In this document: positions 48,999-58,516 of the stretch, piece by piece
Layout: each line of letters starts with the position of its first letter
Position numbering within the stretch: the first letter of the stretch is position 1
Source: G963663495 sp963663495
GTDB taxonomy: Bacteria; Bacteroidota; Rhodothermia; Rhodothermales; Bin80
Assembly (NCBI GenBank): GCA_963663495.1
Contig: OY760427.1
Location: 3,968,001-4,032,000 of the forward strand
Length of the DNA stretch: 64,000 bases
Direction: 5' to 3'
Position numbers and translations under genes: made by a program
The notes under the pieces: model-generated
The model's database searches: none
Told to the model about the DNA's origin: nothing
What the model saw: only the letters and a program-made list of their open reading frames with translations

Positions 48999-50456
48999 GG
49001 GAGTTATATGGCTGAGTGCCACGCGTTTTCGCAGGAATTACTTTTTATGCTTTGGTGGTGCAGACAGGATGGCTTTCGCCAGCTTTTCATAATCGGTTCC
49101 CGCTTCTCACGAAAAACTGCAATTATTTCAAATACCTCAACACATGGGGACGCATGCTATATAAGTTCCATATAACAGGGAATTATATACCACAGTGCCA
49201 TGCCCGAAACGGTTAATGCATACCGCAATATCACATACAGGCTGTTGCCCGGAAGTCGGAGTAACGCCAAGCAACTTGCTGGATTAGCGGGTGCGTGTAG
49301 GTTTGTGTGGAATGCCATCCTCGCAGAGCAGAGCGAGGCGTACAAGAAAGCGAAAGAGGCTGGAGAGAAGCCGCCCTCGGTAAGCTTCTTCTCGCTGGGG
49401 AAGCGGTTCACGGCACTGCGCCGTACGGTCGAGTGGCTACCTGAATACTCCTTTGGTGTCGTTAGATACACATTGAAATATCAGGCGGATGCATGGAAGG
49501 CATTCTTCAAGGAAGGTAAGAGAAGACCGAGATTCCATTCCAGACGTGGTAGTACGCCTTCGTTCACGATCCCGGATAACGTAAGGGTTCGGGATGGCAA
49601 GCTGTATATCCCGAAAGTGGGATATATGGCGCTCCGCAGGCGGGGAGGCAACCCGTACCCTGATGGTATACCCGTCAAAGCCACGGTAAAGAAGAACGCC
49701 GGCAAAGGGTATGCTGTCATCTGCTACAAGATGGAGGCACCTGTAATAGAGGATACCGGCAGTGCTGTAGGCATTGACCGTAATTGCGGGCAGGTCGCTA
49801 TGGTCTCCACAGAGGGCGATACAAGCATTATCAGACAACCGGATACGAAGCGTCTTGATGCAAAGTTGAAGCGGCATCAGCGAAGACTGGCGAGACAAAA
49901 GAAAGGCTCCAACCGTCGTAACAGGCGGAAGCATAGAATCGCCCGCATACAGCGCAAGCGTGCTACCATCCTCAAGAATGCGAACCACCAGGTAAGTCGC
50001 AGTATTGCCAAATGCTCCTCAACGGTGATACTGGAGGACCTGAAGATCAAAGCGATGACACGTTCAGCTAAGGGGACGATGGAGAGCTTTGGCACAAACG
50101 TCAAACAGAAGTCTGGCCTCAACCGTGGAATACTGCGAACAGGTTGGGGCCAGCTGGATCAGATGCTGGGCTATAAGTGCCGCAAGGTGATAAAGGTTAC
50201 CGCTGCCTATACCAGTCAGCGGTGTTCTGTGTGTGGGCACACAGAAGCGAGTAACCGTAAGACGCAGAGCAAATTCACGTGTATGTCCTGTGGACATACG
50301 GATCATGCAGACCTGAATGCGGCTGCAAACATACTGGCCTCCGGGATTGGGGCTGCTGCACGGCGAGGAGCGTTCGGGTTACCGACCCCTATGACCCGTG
50401 AAATTGATACTAGTGCCTCACTGTGTACAGTTGGTCACTCACGTATTATAATTCCC
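48999..50456 (+). mobile_element. TnpB element C with 8-bp target duplication (7/8)
   Basis: 1,458 bp with the same ends and layout as element A. The left flank is CATGGTAA (48991-48998) and the right flank CCTGGTAA (50457-50464), differing at one base. It sits inside the alcohol-dehydrogenase pseudogene in opposite orientation, and removing it rejoins GPAGLLF-TMLLRSMG in frame. Confidence 0.85.
49008..49175 (+). CDS. Leader-block ORF of TnpB element C (55 codons)
   Basis: Begins MAECHAFSQELLFMLWW and stays open although its last codons differ from A and B. Coding status is uncertain, as for the other two copies. Confidence 0.22.
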   Translation: MAECHAFSQELLFMLWWCRQDGFRQLFIIGSRFSRKTAIISNTSTHGDACYISSI

Positions 50457-50468
50457 CCTGGTAAATAG
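49200..50468 (+). CDS. tnpB: TnpB, RNA-guided nuclease-like protein (element C)
   Basis: 422 aa. RuvC residues are intact (GIDRNCGQVA, VILEDLKI, HADLNAAANI) and so is the zinc ribbon. One extra T in the right end (CGTATTATAATT) removes the stop used in element A, so the frame reads six residues out of the element (IIIPPGK) into the host gene. It is very close in sequence to elements A and B and probably a recent arrival. Confidence 0.9.
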   Translation: MPETVNAYRNITYRLLPGSRSNAKQLAGLAGACRFVWNAILAEQSEAYKKAKEAGEKPPSVSFFSLGKRFTALRRTVEWLPEYSFGVVRYTLKYQADAWKAFFKEGKRRPRFHSRRGSTPSFTIPDNVRVRDGKLYIPKVGYMALRRRGGNPYPDGIPVKATVKKNAGKGYAVICYKMEAPVIEDTGSAVGIDRNCGQVAMVSTEGDTSIIRQPDTKRLDAKLKRHQRRLARQKKGSNRRNRRKHRIARIQRKRATILKNANHQVSRSIAKCSSTVILEDLKIKAMTRSAKGTMESFGTNVKQKSGLNRGILRTGWGQLDQMLGYKCRKVIKVTAAYTSQRCSVCGHTEASNRKTQSKFTCMSCGHTDHADLNAAANILASGIGAAARRGAFGLPTPMTREIDTSASLCTVGHSRIIIPPGK

Positions 50469-50918
50469 CAACCCTGCAGGACCCTGCCCTACAATGACCA
50501 CACGCTTATCCACCACACTGCCCAGCTTGCGACAGCAATAAACCACCGTCCCTAACTGCTGCGTCATGACAGCACATTCCGGCAGCAGGCCTGCAGGTAG
50601 AAGGACAACCTCATCAGGTGTTGCCACCACGTAATCGGCAAACCCATCAAAGCGAGGAACGAGAGCAAGTACGGACGTTCCGCAAGAATATTCCGCAACA
50701 TTGGATGCCTCCACAGTCGCGACGCATTCATGTCCTGATTGGCCAAGCAGGAAGGTATAGTCTTCCCTCGGACTATCATGGAGAAAGTGCAGATCGCTAC
50801 CACATATCGCGGCAACCTGCATGCGCAGCACCATGCCGTCCGATGGCAGCACAGGGTCCGGTATGTCTACCCAGCTGACTTCACAGGGCTGCACATACTG
50901 AATGGCTCTCACGCTGAC

Positions 50919-51896
50919 TTAGGCGAACGCCCCTCGCAAAAGATCCAGACTCTTCGGTATCGCAGTTGCAGGATCTTCCTTGCCTTCAAACTCCAGCGAG
51001 ATATAGCCACGATAGTCGTGCTCCCGCATGATTGCCGCAATGCGTGGATAGTCCAAGTCCAATGTATACCACGTTCCACCCCCGTAATAGGTCTTCGCTT
51101 GCATCAATACAGTCCTTGAGGCCAGCATAGCTAACTTGTCGTATGGATCCTCCAGAAAATTACCGGTATCCAAGGTCACCTGAAGCCACGGCGAATCCAA
51201 CGCCTGAACAATTCGAAGAACACCTTCCGGCGTGCGTCCTAGCCCCCAGTGGTTCTCAAGCCCCAGAAGGACTCCACACTGCTCAGCCTTGGGCAGGCAA
51301 CGCTCAATACTCCCAATTACCCAATCAAAGGCTTCCTCGTCTGTATATCCTTCCAGAGGAGGCTCAATGCCTCTGTTGTCCATAAGCGAAGAAAACGATT
51401 CAGAAGTCCCCCAGCGCCCGGTATTGAGGCGCATGGTCGGGATACCCAGCATATAGCACAACTCAATCTGATGGATCGTGCGGTCAATATTGCGCTTTCG
51501 CTCCTCTGGATCGGGAGAAACAAATCCCTGGTGCGTCGAAAAACCCATTAAATCAAGCCCATTCACGAAAGCGCGGCGCTTGATATACTGTAGGTATGAT
51601 GGTTCTTCCGAAGCCATCTGGACATGCAGCAACTCAACGCCATCAAAGCCCATGGCAGCGGCGTCATCTATGCATTGCTCAATAGGGTAGTTCTCTTTGG
51701 GGCCATCAAAGCGCCAAAAGGAATAGGTGGAAACCCCAATAGGGTTGGAACGCCGCTGCACCGGCTGGCCCGGCAATTCTGGACGAACCATGCCCAAACC
51801 AGCCATGGCAAGCGTGGAATGCCTGATAAAGTCTCGTCTTTGAGTATTGATGGCAGTACCTCCGATTGAATGATTAAGATGGAATAAGACCCGCAT
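50919..51896 (-). CDS. Sugar phosphate isomerase/epimerase-type TIM-barrel protein with Tat signal
   Basis: 325 aa as drawn. A twin-arginine signal (QRRDFIRHSTLAMAGLGM) is followed by a xylose-isomerase-like TIM barrel. Metal-ligand candidates are the Glu in LGLENHWGLG, the Asp in VTLDTGNFLEDP and the Glu in ISLEFEGKED. It is probably exported folded and acts on a sugar or sugar acid. ATG 51896 puts 19 residues before the twin arginines; a GGAGG lies seven bases before codon 16 (ATC), so the true start is uncertain. The alcohol-dehydrogenase pseudogene follows six bases after its stop. Confidence 0.82.
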   Translation of the reverse strand: MRVLFHLNHSIGGTAINTQRRDFIRHSTLAMAGLGMVRPELPGQPVQRRSNPIGVSTYSFWRFDGPKENYPIEQCIDDAAAMGFDGVELLHVQMASEEPSYLQYIKRRAFVNGLDLMGFSTHQGFVSPDPEERKRNIDRTIHQIELCYMLGIPTMRLNTGRWGTSESFSSLMDNRGIEPPLEGYTDEEAFDWVIGSIERCLPKAEQCGVLLGLENHWGLGRTPEGVLRIVQALDSPWLQVTLDTGNFLEDPYDKLAMLASRTVLMQAKTYYGGGTWYTLDLDYPRIAAIMREHDYRGYISLEFEGKEDPATAIPKSLDLLRGAFA

Positions 51897-51965
51897 CCAA
51901 GCAGGCTAGCCTAAATTGAACAGATCTGAATTCAAATCCTAGCACAGAACAACCAATCCAGCCCC

Positions 51966-53159
51966 ATGCATACTACGCTCCCAGCCACTGAACGTCAACG
52001 CCTCCGCATCAAGTTCGCAAACGAACTCTTTGAACGCGTGCTACCCTTTTGGGTGCGGCATTCGCCAGACACCGTGAACGGCGGCACATTCAATAACCTT
52101 GATCGCAATGGGAAAATCTACGACACCACAAAACACATTTGGCTGGTCGCACGCCAGGTCTGGATGTTCAGCAAACTGTATTCGAGTGTCGAGCAGCGAG
52201 CGGAGTGGCTCCGCATGGCACGCTTGGGCATGACCTTCCTCATTGAGCATGCCGCGCGACCGGACGGGCGCGTCTACTTTGCTGTCGCCGCTGATGGTAG
52301 CCCGATATATCAGCAGAGAAAGATCTTCACGGAGAGTTTCTACGTCATGGCCTTGGCAGAATACGGCCGGGCCTCGGGCGATTCCTCCCTGATTCGGCGC
52401 GCCGAGGATCAACTAGCCAACCTGTGGGAATGGGCCTACGACTGGACACCCCTTGGACGGCCAGCCTTGCCCGGCGCCCCACCAGCGCAGGCCCTCGCTG
52501 TACCGATGATCCTCCTCAATCTGATTGATGAAGTTGCCGGCCAGGAATATGATCGCTACTCCGTCGAGGTAGAAGACTGCATCCGCCGCGTCGCGCTTCA
52601 CGTTGATACGGAAACTATGCTTGTGCATGAACACATAACCCCTGAAGGCGCCCAACTGAACGGCCCGGCTGGCAGGCTACTTAACCCGGGGCATGCCATT
52701 GAGGCCGGGTGGTTCCTACAGCACTGGGCTAAGCGCCTGCAGCGCCCGGACGTTTCCAGACTAGCACTTGATATGGTGCGCTGGTCGTATAAAAGCGGTT
52801 GGGATTCAGAGCATGGTGGACTATTCTATTTTCTGGATTCTGAGGGCTACTCCCCTGTCCAGTTGGAATGGTCAATGAAGCTTTGGTGGCCGCACTGTGA
52901 AGCAATGTATGCACACCTTCTCAACTATGCCCTAACAGGACAGCCCCAGGATTGGAACGCTTTCTGCTCGGTTGAAGCGTATGCGTTCAATCATTTCCGT
53001 GATGCAAAGTACGGAGAATGGTATGGGTACTTGGACCGGGAAGGTCGCGTAACGCACCGATTCAAGGGCGGCGCGTACAAAGGTTGCTTCCATGTGCCGC
53101 GCGCCCTTTGGCTGTGCTGGGACCTGCTATGTAACTGGCCTGAGACCACGGGAACGTGA
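51966..53159 (+). CDS. AGE-family sugar epimerase/isomerase
   Basis: 397 aa, fitting the N-acylglucosamine 2-epimerase (alpha6/alpha6-barrel) family: GGTFNNLDRNGK near the N-terminus, KHIWLVARQVWMFSKLY, TESFYVMALAEYGRA, NPGHAIEAGWFL and a C-terminal WYGYLDREGRVTHRFKGG. Members interconvert GlcNAc/ManNAc, cellobiose or other sugars, and the substrate cannot be chosen here. The SSS symporter gene starts about 50 bp downstream, so uptake and isomerisation of one sugar is a reasonable inference. Confidence 0.88.
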   Translation: MHTTLPATERQRLRIKFANELFERVLPFWVRHSPDTVNGGTFNNLDRNGKIYDTTKHIWLVARQVWMFSKLYSSVEQRAEWLRMARLGMTFLIEHAARPDGRVYFAVAADGSPIYQQRKIFTESFYVMALAEYGRASGDSSLIRRAEDQLANLWEWAYDWTPLGRPALPGAPPAQALAVPMILLNLIDEVAGQEYDRYSVEVEDCIRRVALHVDTETMLVHEHITPEGAQLNGPAGRLLNPGHAIEAGWFLQHWAKRLQRPDVSRLALDMVRWSYKSGWDSEHGGLFYFLDSEGYSPVQLEWSMKLWWPHCEAMYAHLLNYALTGQPQDWNAFCSVEAYAFNHFRDAKYGEWYGYLDREGRVTHRFKGGAYKGCFHVPRALWLCWDLLCNWPETTGT

Positions 53160-53212
53160 ACATAAGCAGAGGATGAAGAACATATCGCAATGCCTTATTA
53201 TTGGGTGGGCCT

Positions 53213-54838
53213 ATGATTGTGATCTTCTCATTTCTGGACTGGTTCTGGGTAGGAGCCTTCCTCCTGCTGATGATCGGCAGTGGCATCCTGTTCTACCGCC
53301 TCGGTAAACGATCGTCCTCAGACTTCTTCCTCGCTGGGCGCGGCCTGCCGTGGTGGCTACCCGCGTCCAGCGTATATGCCACACACACGGCGACGGATAC
53401 GCCCATGTGGATAACAGGAGTGATCTATCAGCATGGCCTCGCCGGAATATGGTACACCTTTTTCTCAGCTTGGGGAGCCATCAGTTCGTTCGTTTCGACC
53501 CGAATATTTCGCAGGTCCCTAGCGTACACGCAAGCCGAATGGAATGTGGTACGGTTCTCGGGATTGGGATCTGAGCTATTACGGGGTTGGATGGCGGGAT
53601 GGCAGTTCTTCATGAATATGTTCGTACTGGGATGGGTCGGCATCGCAATGGGAAAAATCTGCGAGTTTCTTTTTGGCTGGCCCACATGGATCGGACTTAT
53701 CGCTTTCTCGCTTGTGTGCGCGGTCTATGTCCTGGCAGCCGGGTACTGGGGCGTCGTTATGGCTGATTTTCAGCAGGGTCTGATCGCGTTTCTGGTCATC
53801 ATCATTGTTTCCTTCTGGGGTATCTCCGAGGCGGGTGGACCATCAGGCATTATAGAAAAACTAACCGCACTGGGTGAGCTTGATAGAATCAACCCGTTTG
53901 CTTTTACGGGGTGGTGGTCCGGCAGCTTCCCCACTGCATGGTTTGCAACCATGCTCTTCATTGCAATACTGGGTGGCTTTGGGATGGGAACCAGCATTGA
54001 CTGGTATGTGGAAGCGCAACGCATCCAGTCCGCTCGCACTGTACGCGACGCAAGCTACAGCATTTGGTGGGGCACACTCCTCGGACTCGTTCGCAACTCA
54101 GTATGGGCCGTTTCCATACTAGCCTTCTTCGTGCTCTTTCCTGGTCTGACATCCGTTGAGGAGTATGAAATGGGATGGTTCCGCCTCGGATTCGACTACC
54201 TTCCGGCAGGAATGCTCGGATTCTTCTTTGCCGCTATCCTGGCAATTCATCTCTCCACTATCTCCTCGCACCTCAACCTCGGTGCACTGTACGCTACGCG
54301 GGACCTGTACCAGCATTACGTGAACCCAAAAGCTAGCCAAGAAAAATTGATCGTGGTCGGACGCATTTCCACCGTCATCCTTCTGTTTGGATCGTTCTTC
54401 TATGGCCTGATGATGGAGGATATTACGTCTTGGTTAATATTTGCGCTCTGGGTTATGGCTGCCGGCATTTGGCTACCAAACATCCTTCAGGTCGTGTGGT
54501 GGAGATTCAATGCCTGGGGGTACCTGTCGGCTTGGATCGCAAATCTCGGATTCAGTTGGCTTGTAGTTTGGATCCTTCCAGAACTCGGCGTAATCCCGGA
54601 ACTGCTGGACTACCAGCAGTTCTGGCTGCTAATGGCCCTCGGTGCGGTGGTATTCTTGCCCGTGACACTTTTCTCCGAGCCTGAAGACATGGACCACCTC
54701 GTACGCTATTACATAATGTCGCGCCCGATTGGATGGTGGAGACCGGTACGCAGAGAAGCACAACGCCGCGGACTACTCACAGCTAGCGGAGATCTCAACG
54801 GCATCTCCGAGAGTGCCCTCTTGAAGGGGAACTTCTAA
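53213..54838 (+). CDS. Sodium:solute symporter (SSS family)
   Basis: 541 aa with about 13 hydrophobic segments. The N-terminal pattern DFFLAGRGLPWWLPASSVYA and THTATDTP is that of SSS sugar/organic-acid transporters. I chose ATG 53213 (MIVIFSFLDWFW); the TTG at 53201 only adds MGGP. It is followed by three small membrane-protein genes and an amidohydrolase gene, each almost touching the last, consistent with one transport/catabolism operon. Confidence 0.9.
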   Translation: MIVIFSFLDWFWVGAFLLLMIGSGILFYRLGKRSSSDFFLAGRGLPWWLPASSVYATHTATDTPMWITGVIYQHGLAGIWYTFFSAWGAISSFVSTRIFRRSLAYTQAEWNVVRFSGLGSELLRGWMAGWQFFMNMFVLGWVGIAMGKICEFLFGWPTWIGLIAFSLVCAVYVLAAGYWGVVMADFQQGLIAFLVIIIVSFWGISEAGGPSGIIEKLTALGELDRINPFAFTGWWSGSFPTAWFATMLFIAILGGFGMGTSIDWYVEAQRIQSARTVRDASYSIWWGTLLGLVRNSVWAVSILAFFVLFPGLTSVEEYEMGWFRLGFDYLPAGMLGFFFAAILAIHLSTISSHLNLGALYATRDLYQHYVNPKASQEKLIVVGRISTVILLFGSFFYGLMMEDITSWLIFALWVMAAGIWLPNILQVVWWRFNAWGYLSAWIANLGFSWLVVWILPELGVIPELLDYQQFWLLMALGAVVFLPVTLFSEPEDMDHLVRYYIMSRPIGWWRPVRREAQRRGLLTASGDLNGISESALLKGNF

Positions 54839-54852
54839 CCTGCTCTAGCGCC

Positions 54853-55161
54853 ATGCCAATAATACGCCGACAATGGACTGCCGCGGAAGCCGACGAGTGG
54901 ACAAGGGAAGATTGGATCACAATTGTGATATCGCCGCTATGCTACATAGCAATGACCGTAGGCGTAGCCTTGAGCGTGCTGCTGCTTTGGGAAGGCTTTG
55001 TGCTGCTTATTTCAAGTATCGCGCTGACGGTATTGATGCACTGGATCATTGACCCCAAGCTGCGCGCGGTGTCAACAGAATACGAAACCAAGCAGCAGGA
55101 CTATCTTCGCGAGCTAGAAAACAATGTTCGATGGCAGACCACAGATAAAGAAAGCCCATGA
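54853..55161 (+). CDS. Small two-TM membrane protein of the symporter operon
   Basis: 102 aa. The N-terminal soluble part (ADEWTREDWITIVIS) leads to two hydrophobic helices (about residues 32-52 and 54-68), then a charged tail. It lies 14 bp after the symporter gene, and its stop overlaps the next start (ATGA). No family is recognised; an accessory subunit of the symporter is likely from position only. Confidence 0.7.
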   Translation: MPIIRRQWTAAEADEWTREDWITIVISPLCYIAMTVGVALSVLLLWEGFVLLISSIALTVLMHWIIDPKLRAVSTEYETKQQDYLRELENNVRWQTTDKESP

Positions 55162-55271
55162 ACCAAGGCCTCGCCACCGTAATAGGCATGACGATCGCCT
55201 ATGCCGCCTCGTTCCTGGGGCTGATATTGGCGTACCGATCCTACCGCAAACACCATAGTAAGCCGGAATGA
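55158..55271 (+). CDS. 37-aa single-TM microprotein
   Basis: MNQGLATVIGMTIAYAASFL begins the product; one transmembrane helix ends in a basic tail (YRSYRKHHSKPE). The start overlaps the preceding stop as ATGA, and its own stop overlaps the next ATG. The tight overlaps on both sides argue that it is translated. Confidence 0.6.
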   Translation: MNQGLATVIGMTIAYAASFLGLILAYRSYRKHHSKPE

Positions 55272-55387
55272 TGGGCCTCACAAGCGCTGCGGAAGTTTTC
55301 TGGGGGGTCCTTGTACCGTCCCTAGTGTTTGTGATTGCCTTCATCGTCACCGTACTACTCTACCGCCACTTTGCCAGGAAAGGCTGA
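55268..55387 (+). CDS. 39-aa single-TM microprotein
   Basis: MMGLTSAAEVFWGVLVPSLV begins the product; a single hydrophobic helix ends YRHFARKG, a tail much like that of its neighbour (both end Tyr-Arg plus basic residues). Two adjacent ATGs overlap the previous stop. It ends 9 bp before the GTG of the amidohydrolase gene. Probably a small subunit of the transporter (inference from order). Confidence 0.6.
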   Translation: MMGLTSAAEVFWGVLVPSLVFVIAFIVTVLLYRHFARKG

Positions 55388-55396
55388 CCCGCGCCC

Positions 55397-56254
55397 GTGC
55401 GTCGACCCATTTTTGACGCCCATTTTCATATAGGGGCATTCGGTAGACAGCGTGTTTCGGGCCACATGATACAACCCATTCCCGAGCCTGACGACCATGA
55501 CGATGCCCGTAGTTGCATTCGGCACATCCGGCGCCACAGCCTCGCAGGCGGACTGATGGTACCGACCTATCTGGAAGATCCTTACGCAGCATTTTCTTTC
55601 AACAACCTTGTACGGCAAGCGGTAGATGCAAAGGAATCAATCTTGGGCGCCCTGTGGGTCTCTCCGGTACCAAATACAATCACCCAATGCGAACGCACCC
55701 TGTCCACCCTGCCCCAGCCGGGGATCAAAGCCCTGAAGGCAGCATCAAACACATGGGAACAATACGGAATTGATCCCGCCTCCTGGACAAAGGCTGTACG
55801 AATTAACGTGGAACGCATCCTTGAGGCGGCGCGCCACCACGACTTGGTCATCCATTTTCATACCGGATACTTGCGTGGTGCACAACCAAGCGGGTTTGGC
55901 TCCTTTATGCGACAGTACGGAGCTGCCGCAACCTACCAGCTAGTACACATGGGCGAGGCGATCGGCCCGGTATTTGAATTCGTTCCGCGGTTCCTCCGCT
56001 GGATTAATGAGGGATATTCCGTGTATACAGACACATCACTGGTACCCGGGTTTGGACCACGATGGCTTCTGACAGAGATAGACCGGTGCGGCGTTGGACT
56101 TGATCGGGTGTTGTTCGCAACCGATGCACCGTGGGGAAGCTTCGAAGCGGAGCATGCAAAAATCGCGAGCCTGCCGATCTGCGACTCCGTCCGAGATAGG
56201 ATCTTTTGGGCTAATGCGGCAGACTTGTATGCATTGCCACCTTCAAATGTCTGA
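55397..56254 (+). CDS. Amidohydrolase-2 family metal hydrolase
   Basis: 285 aa. The HxH metal motif is DAHFHIG at the N-terminus, with further ligands in VIHFHTGYL, LVHMGEAIG and the Asp of FATDAPWGS. It is a TIM-barrel hydrolase/decarboxylase family, here with unknown substrate. It starts with GTG 55397. As the last gene of the symporter operon it probably acts on the imported compound or a product of the AGE epimerase. Confidence 0.85.
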   Translation: MRRPIFDAHFHIGAFGRQRVSGHMIQPIPEPDDHDDARSCIRHIRRHSLAGGLMVPTYLEDPYAAFSFNNLVRQAVDAKESILGALWVSPVPNTITQCERTLSTLPQPGIKALKAASNTWEQYGIDPASWTKAVRINVERILEAARHHDLVIHFHTGYLRGAQPSGFGSFMRQYGAAATYQLVHMGEAIGPVFEFVPRFLRWINEGYSVYTDTSLVPGFGPRWLLTEIDRCGVGLDRVLFATDAPWGSFEAEHAKIASLPICDSVRDRIFWANAADLYALPPSNV

Positions 56255-56330
56255 CCCAATGCCCGCTCGGTCGTACAGTTTTCAGTCCCAGTAACCTGCA
56301 CTATGCCGCCTGCGTGTTTCACTACACCGC

Positions 56331-58265
56331 ATGGTATTGGCTCTGGGACTATTGTCCCTGCTGCCCACTCATATCCGCGCCCAAGATCGGCTAACGGCAA
56401 TACCGCTGTCTTCCCTTGAAGCCTTTGCGGAAGCCCCCACAAACTGGACCTTGGTCTCTGACGTGATGGCCACCCGGCACTCTAGCGAATGGATGTCAGC
56501 AGTCCCGGGTACCGGAGTCCTGATCAATACTCCAACGGAAGATTCACGAGGCAACCTCCTTACTGCGTGGAGCCACGGCGATCTGGAGCTCCGCATGCAG
56601 TTTATGATGCCCAAAGGATCCAATTCCGGCTACCTGCAGGGTCGCTACGAGGTGCAGTTATACGACAGCTGGGGAAAACGAACGTCACGTTTGCGGACGC
56701 GGGAGGCCTTTACGAACAATGGATTGATGAACATGGAAAAGGCGGACGGGCACCCCGCATTAATGCCAGCCGCGCACCAGGCCTGTGACAGGACTTGCAC
56801 ATTGTCTTTCGTGCTCCCCGGTTCGATTCTGATGATAATACGGTGACCCACGCCCGGTTCGTCCGCGTTGCACTAAACGGCATACCGATCCACGAGAACA
56901 TTACCGTTACGGGGCCGACTCGCGCCAGCGCATTTCAAGATGAAGCCTCCAGCGGTCCTGTCATGTTTCAGGGTGACCATGGGCCCGTAGCCCTCAGAAA
57001 TATTCGCGTAAAGCACTGCGGGCAGGAACGCCTCGAATCGCAGAACATCACGCACCGAGTTCTGAAGCGGCAAGTTGATGCTCTCCCGGAAACATTTCCT
57101 GAGGTAGAGACACCCCCGATGGCAGTGGTGGACTTGGCTGATCACCGCATAACCTCTACCCGGCCTGTCCTAGTCGCCTATGAAGGACTACTGCAGGTTC
57201 CAACCATAGGGGTGCATCATTTTGCCATCGTGCTGGACTGGATAACCGGAGACCCGCATTTTCGGGATGCCCGTATCGGGGGCGCTCAGCTCCGCGTCGG
57301 TGATACCATCGTATTACGGCACGATAGCAACACCTCACGCGCTACGGGAAGTGTCAACCTTGCAGAAGGGACGCATGCTATCACCATCGTCTACTTCAAG
57401 AAGACCGGCGGCCGTCCGCCCGGCGTAACGCTTGAGGTTACAGGCCCGAATTCACCGCTGCATTTTCTCATGCGTAACCAAAACCGGCGACAAGAACCAG
57501 CGCCTATCTACCTTCATTCTGATGTTGGTCCGGTGATGCACCGCAGCTTTGTATCCCACGGTAGAACAAAGCGCATCCATGCCATCAGCGCGGGCGATCC
57601 TGAGGGCGTGCACTACAGCCTTGACCGTTGACGGCGGGGAGCTTCTTTTTGCTTGGCGCGGTCCGTTCATTGATGCCACGCCCATGTCGTATGGACGGGG
57701 CACTGATCAAGTCGCGGTGCCAGGCGCTAACCCCTTAGCCTTCCATGGTAATCCACTGGTATACCAGTCTGATGAACCATTGCAGTTAAAGCATTACCGT
57801 CTGGATGAAGACAGACGCCCTTCATTCATATACCAGCTGGGCTCCCAAACAATTGAAGATACACTCGAACCTGCGGGTGGTGGCCCATACCTTCAGCGTT
57901 CTGTCACAGTCACGGCGGGAAGGCATGACATGACCGTTGTTGCCGCTCACGCTCCATCCGTCACGGCAGGTAGTCGTGTAGAACTGACATTCATCAACGA
58001 TCACGATATGAGCCACAACCTTGTCATCGCACGAGACGCCGACCGTGTCGCGCGCGATGCGCTGGATTTGGGTCTGCAGGGGCACAACCTGGACTACGTA
58101 CCGCAATCCGATGACATACTCGCCCATACCGGGCTGATGGGACCAGGCTCGCAAGAGACCATATTTATTGTCGCTCCAATGGAGTCGGGCAACTACGCGT
58201 TTGTCTGCACATTTCCTGGCCACACCCAAACAATGCGTGGACGGCTTCGTGTGCTGCCTCCGTAG
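56331..58265 (+). pseudogene. 3-keto-disaccharide hydrolase (DUF1080)-cupredoxin fusion, broken by three lesions
   Basis: A signal peptide (VLALGLLSLLPTHIRAQ) and a DUF1080-type domain (DLELRMQFMMPKGSNSGYLQ, GRYEVQLYDSWGK) run in frame 1. After a shift near 56678 the next frame holds FADAGGLYEQWID and then a TGA at 56786-56788 where relatives have Trp (GL-stop-QDLHIVF). The same frame continues through a PA14-like region (VPTIGVHHFAIVLDW) to another shift near 57625. The last frame ends in a plastocyanin/azurin-like domain with copper ligands in DMSHNLV and VCTFPGHTQTMRG. The intact gene would encode about 640 aa for a secreted sugar-active protein. Confidence 0.8.
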
Positions 58266-58516
58266 CATCGCCGGCAGTAGAACAGAGCCTTATCGCTGCT
58301 GCTGTTGCCGCTAGAAACACAATGAGAAGGTCACCAGACGGAAATTAACGCACACTGAGCTATTTGTTAACTTAACCTGCCGTGCGTTACCGCGACCGTG
58401 TTTACCAATTCCAGGCCGAGCAGGCATGGATACCGCGCTTGCGTTTATGCCTGCTCACCGCTTACCAGTCTGCGCTCTGCTCTGGTGCTCGCGCAGCCTT
58501 CGTCATCCCGGGTAAC

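Larger units (their letters stand above)
48484..50912 (-). pseudogene. Zinc-dependent alcohol dehydrogenase-type (MDR) gene, split by TnpB element C
   Basis: The N-terminal half (50912 to 50457) has the zinc-site pieces CGSDLHFLHDS and GQSGHECVATV and the start of the Rossmann fold (VVIVGQGPAGLLF). Element C then enters. The C-terminal half continues from 48990 (TMLLRSMGAREIVG) to VEAVGKAETFNLATELVRDY and AGAVKVLLDYSI at 48484. A further in-frame TAG lies between the halves near 48860 (REIV, stop, NRTGGQMADL), so the gene was or became doubly inactivated. The TIM-barrel gene lies just upstream on the same strand. Confidence 0.85.
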
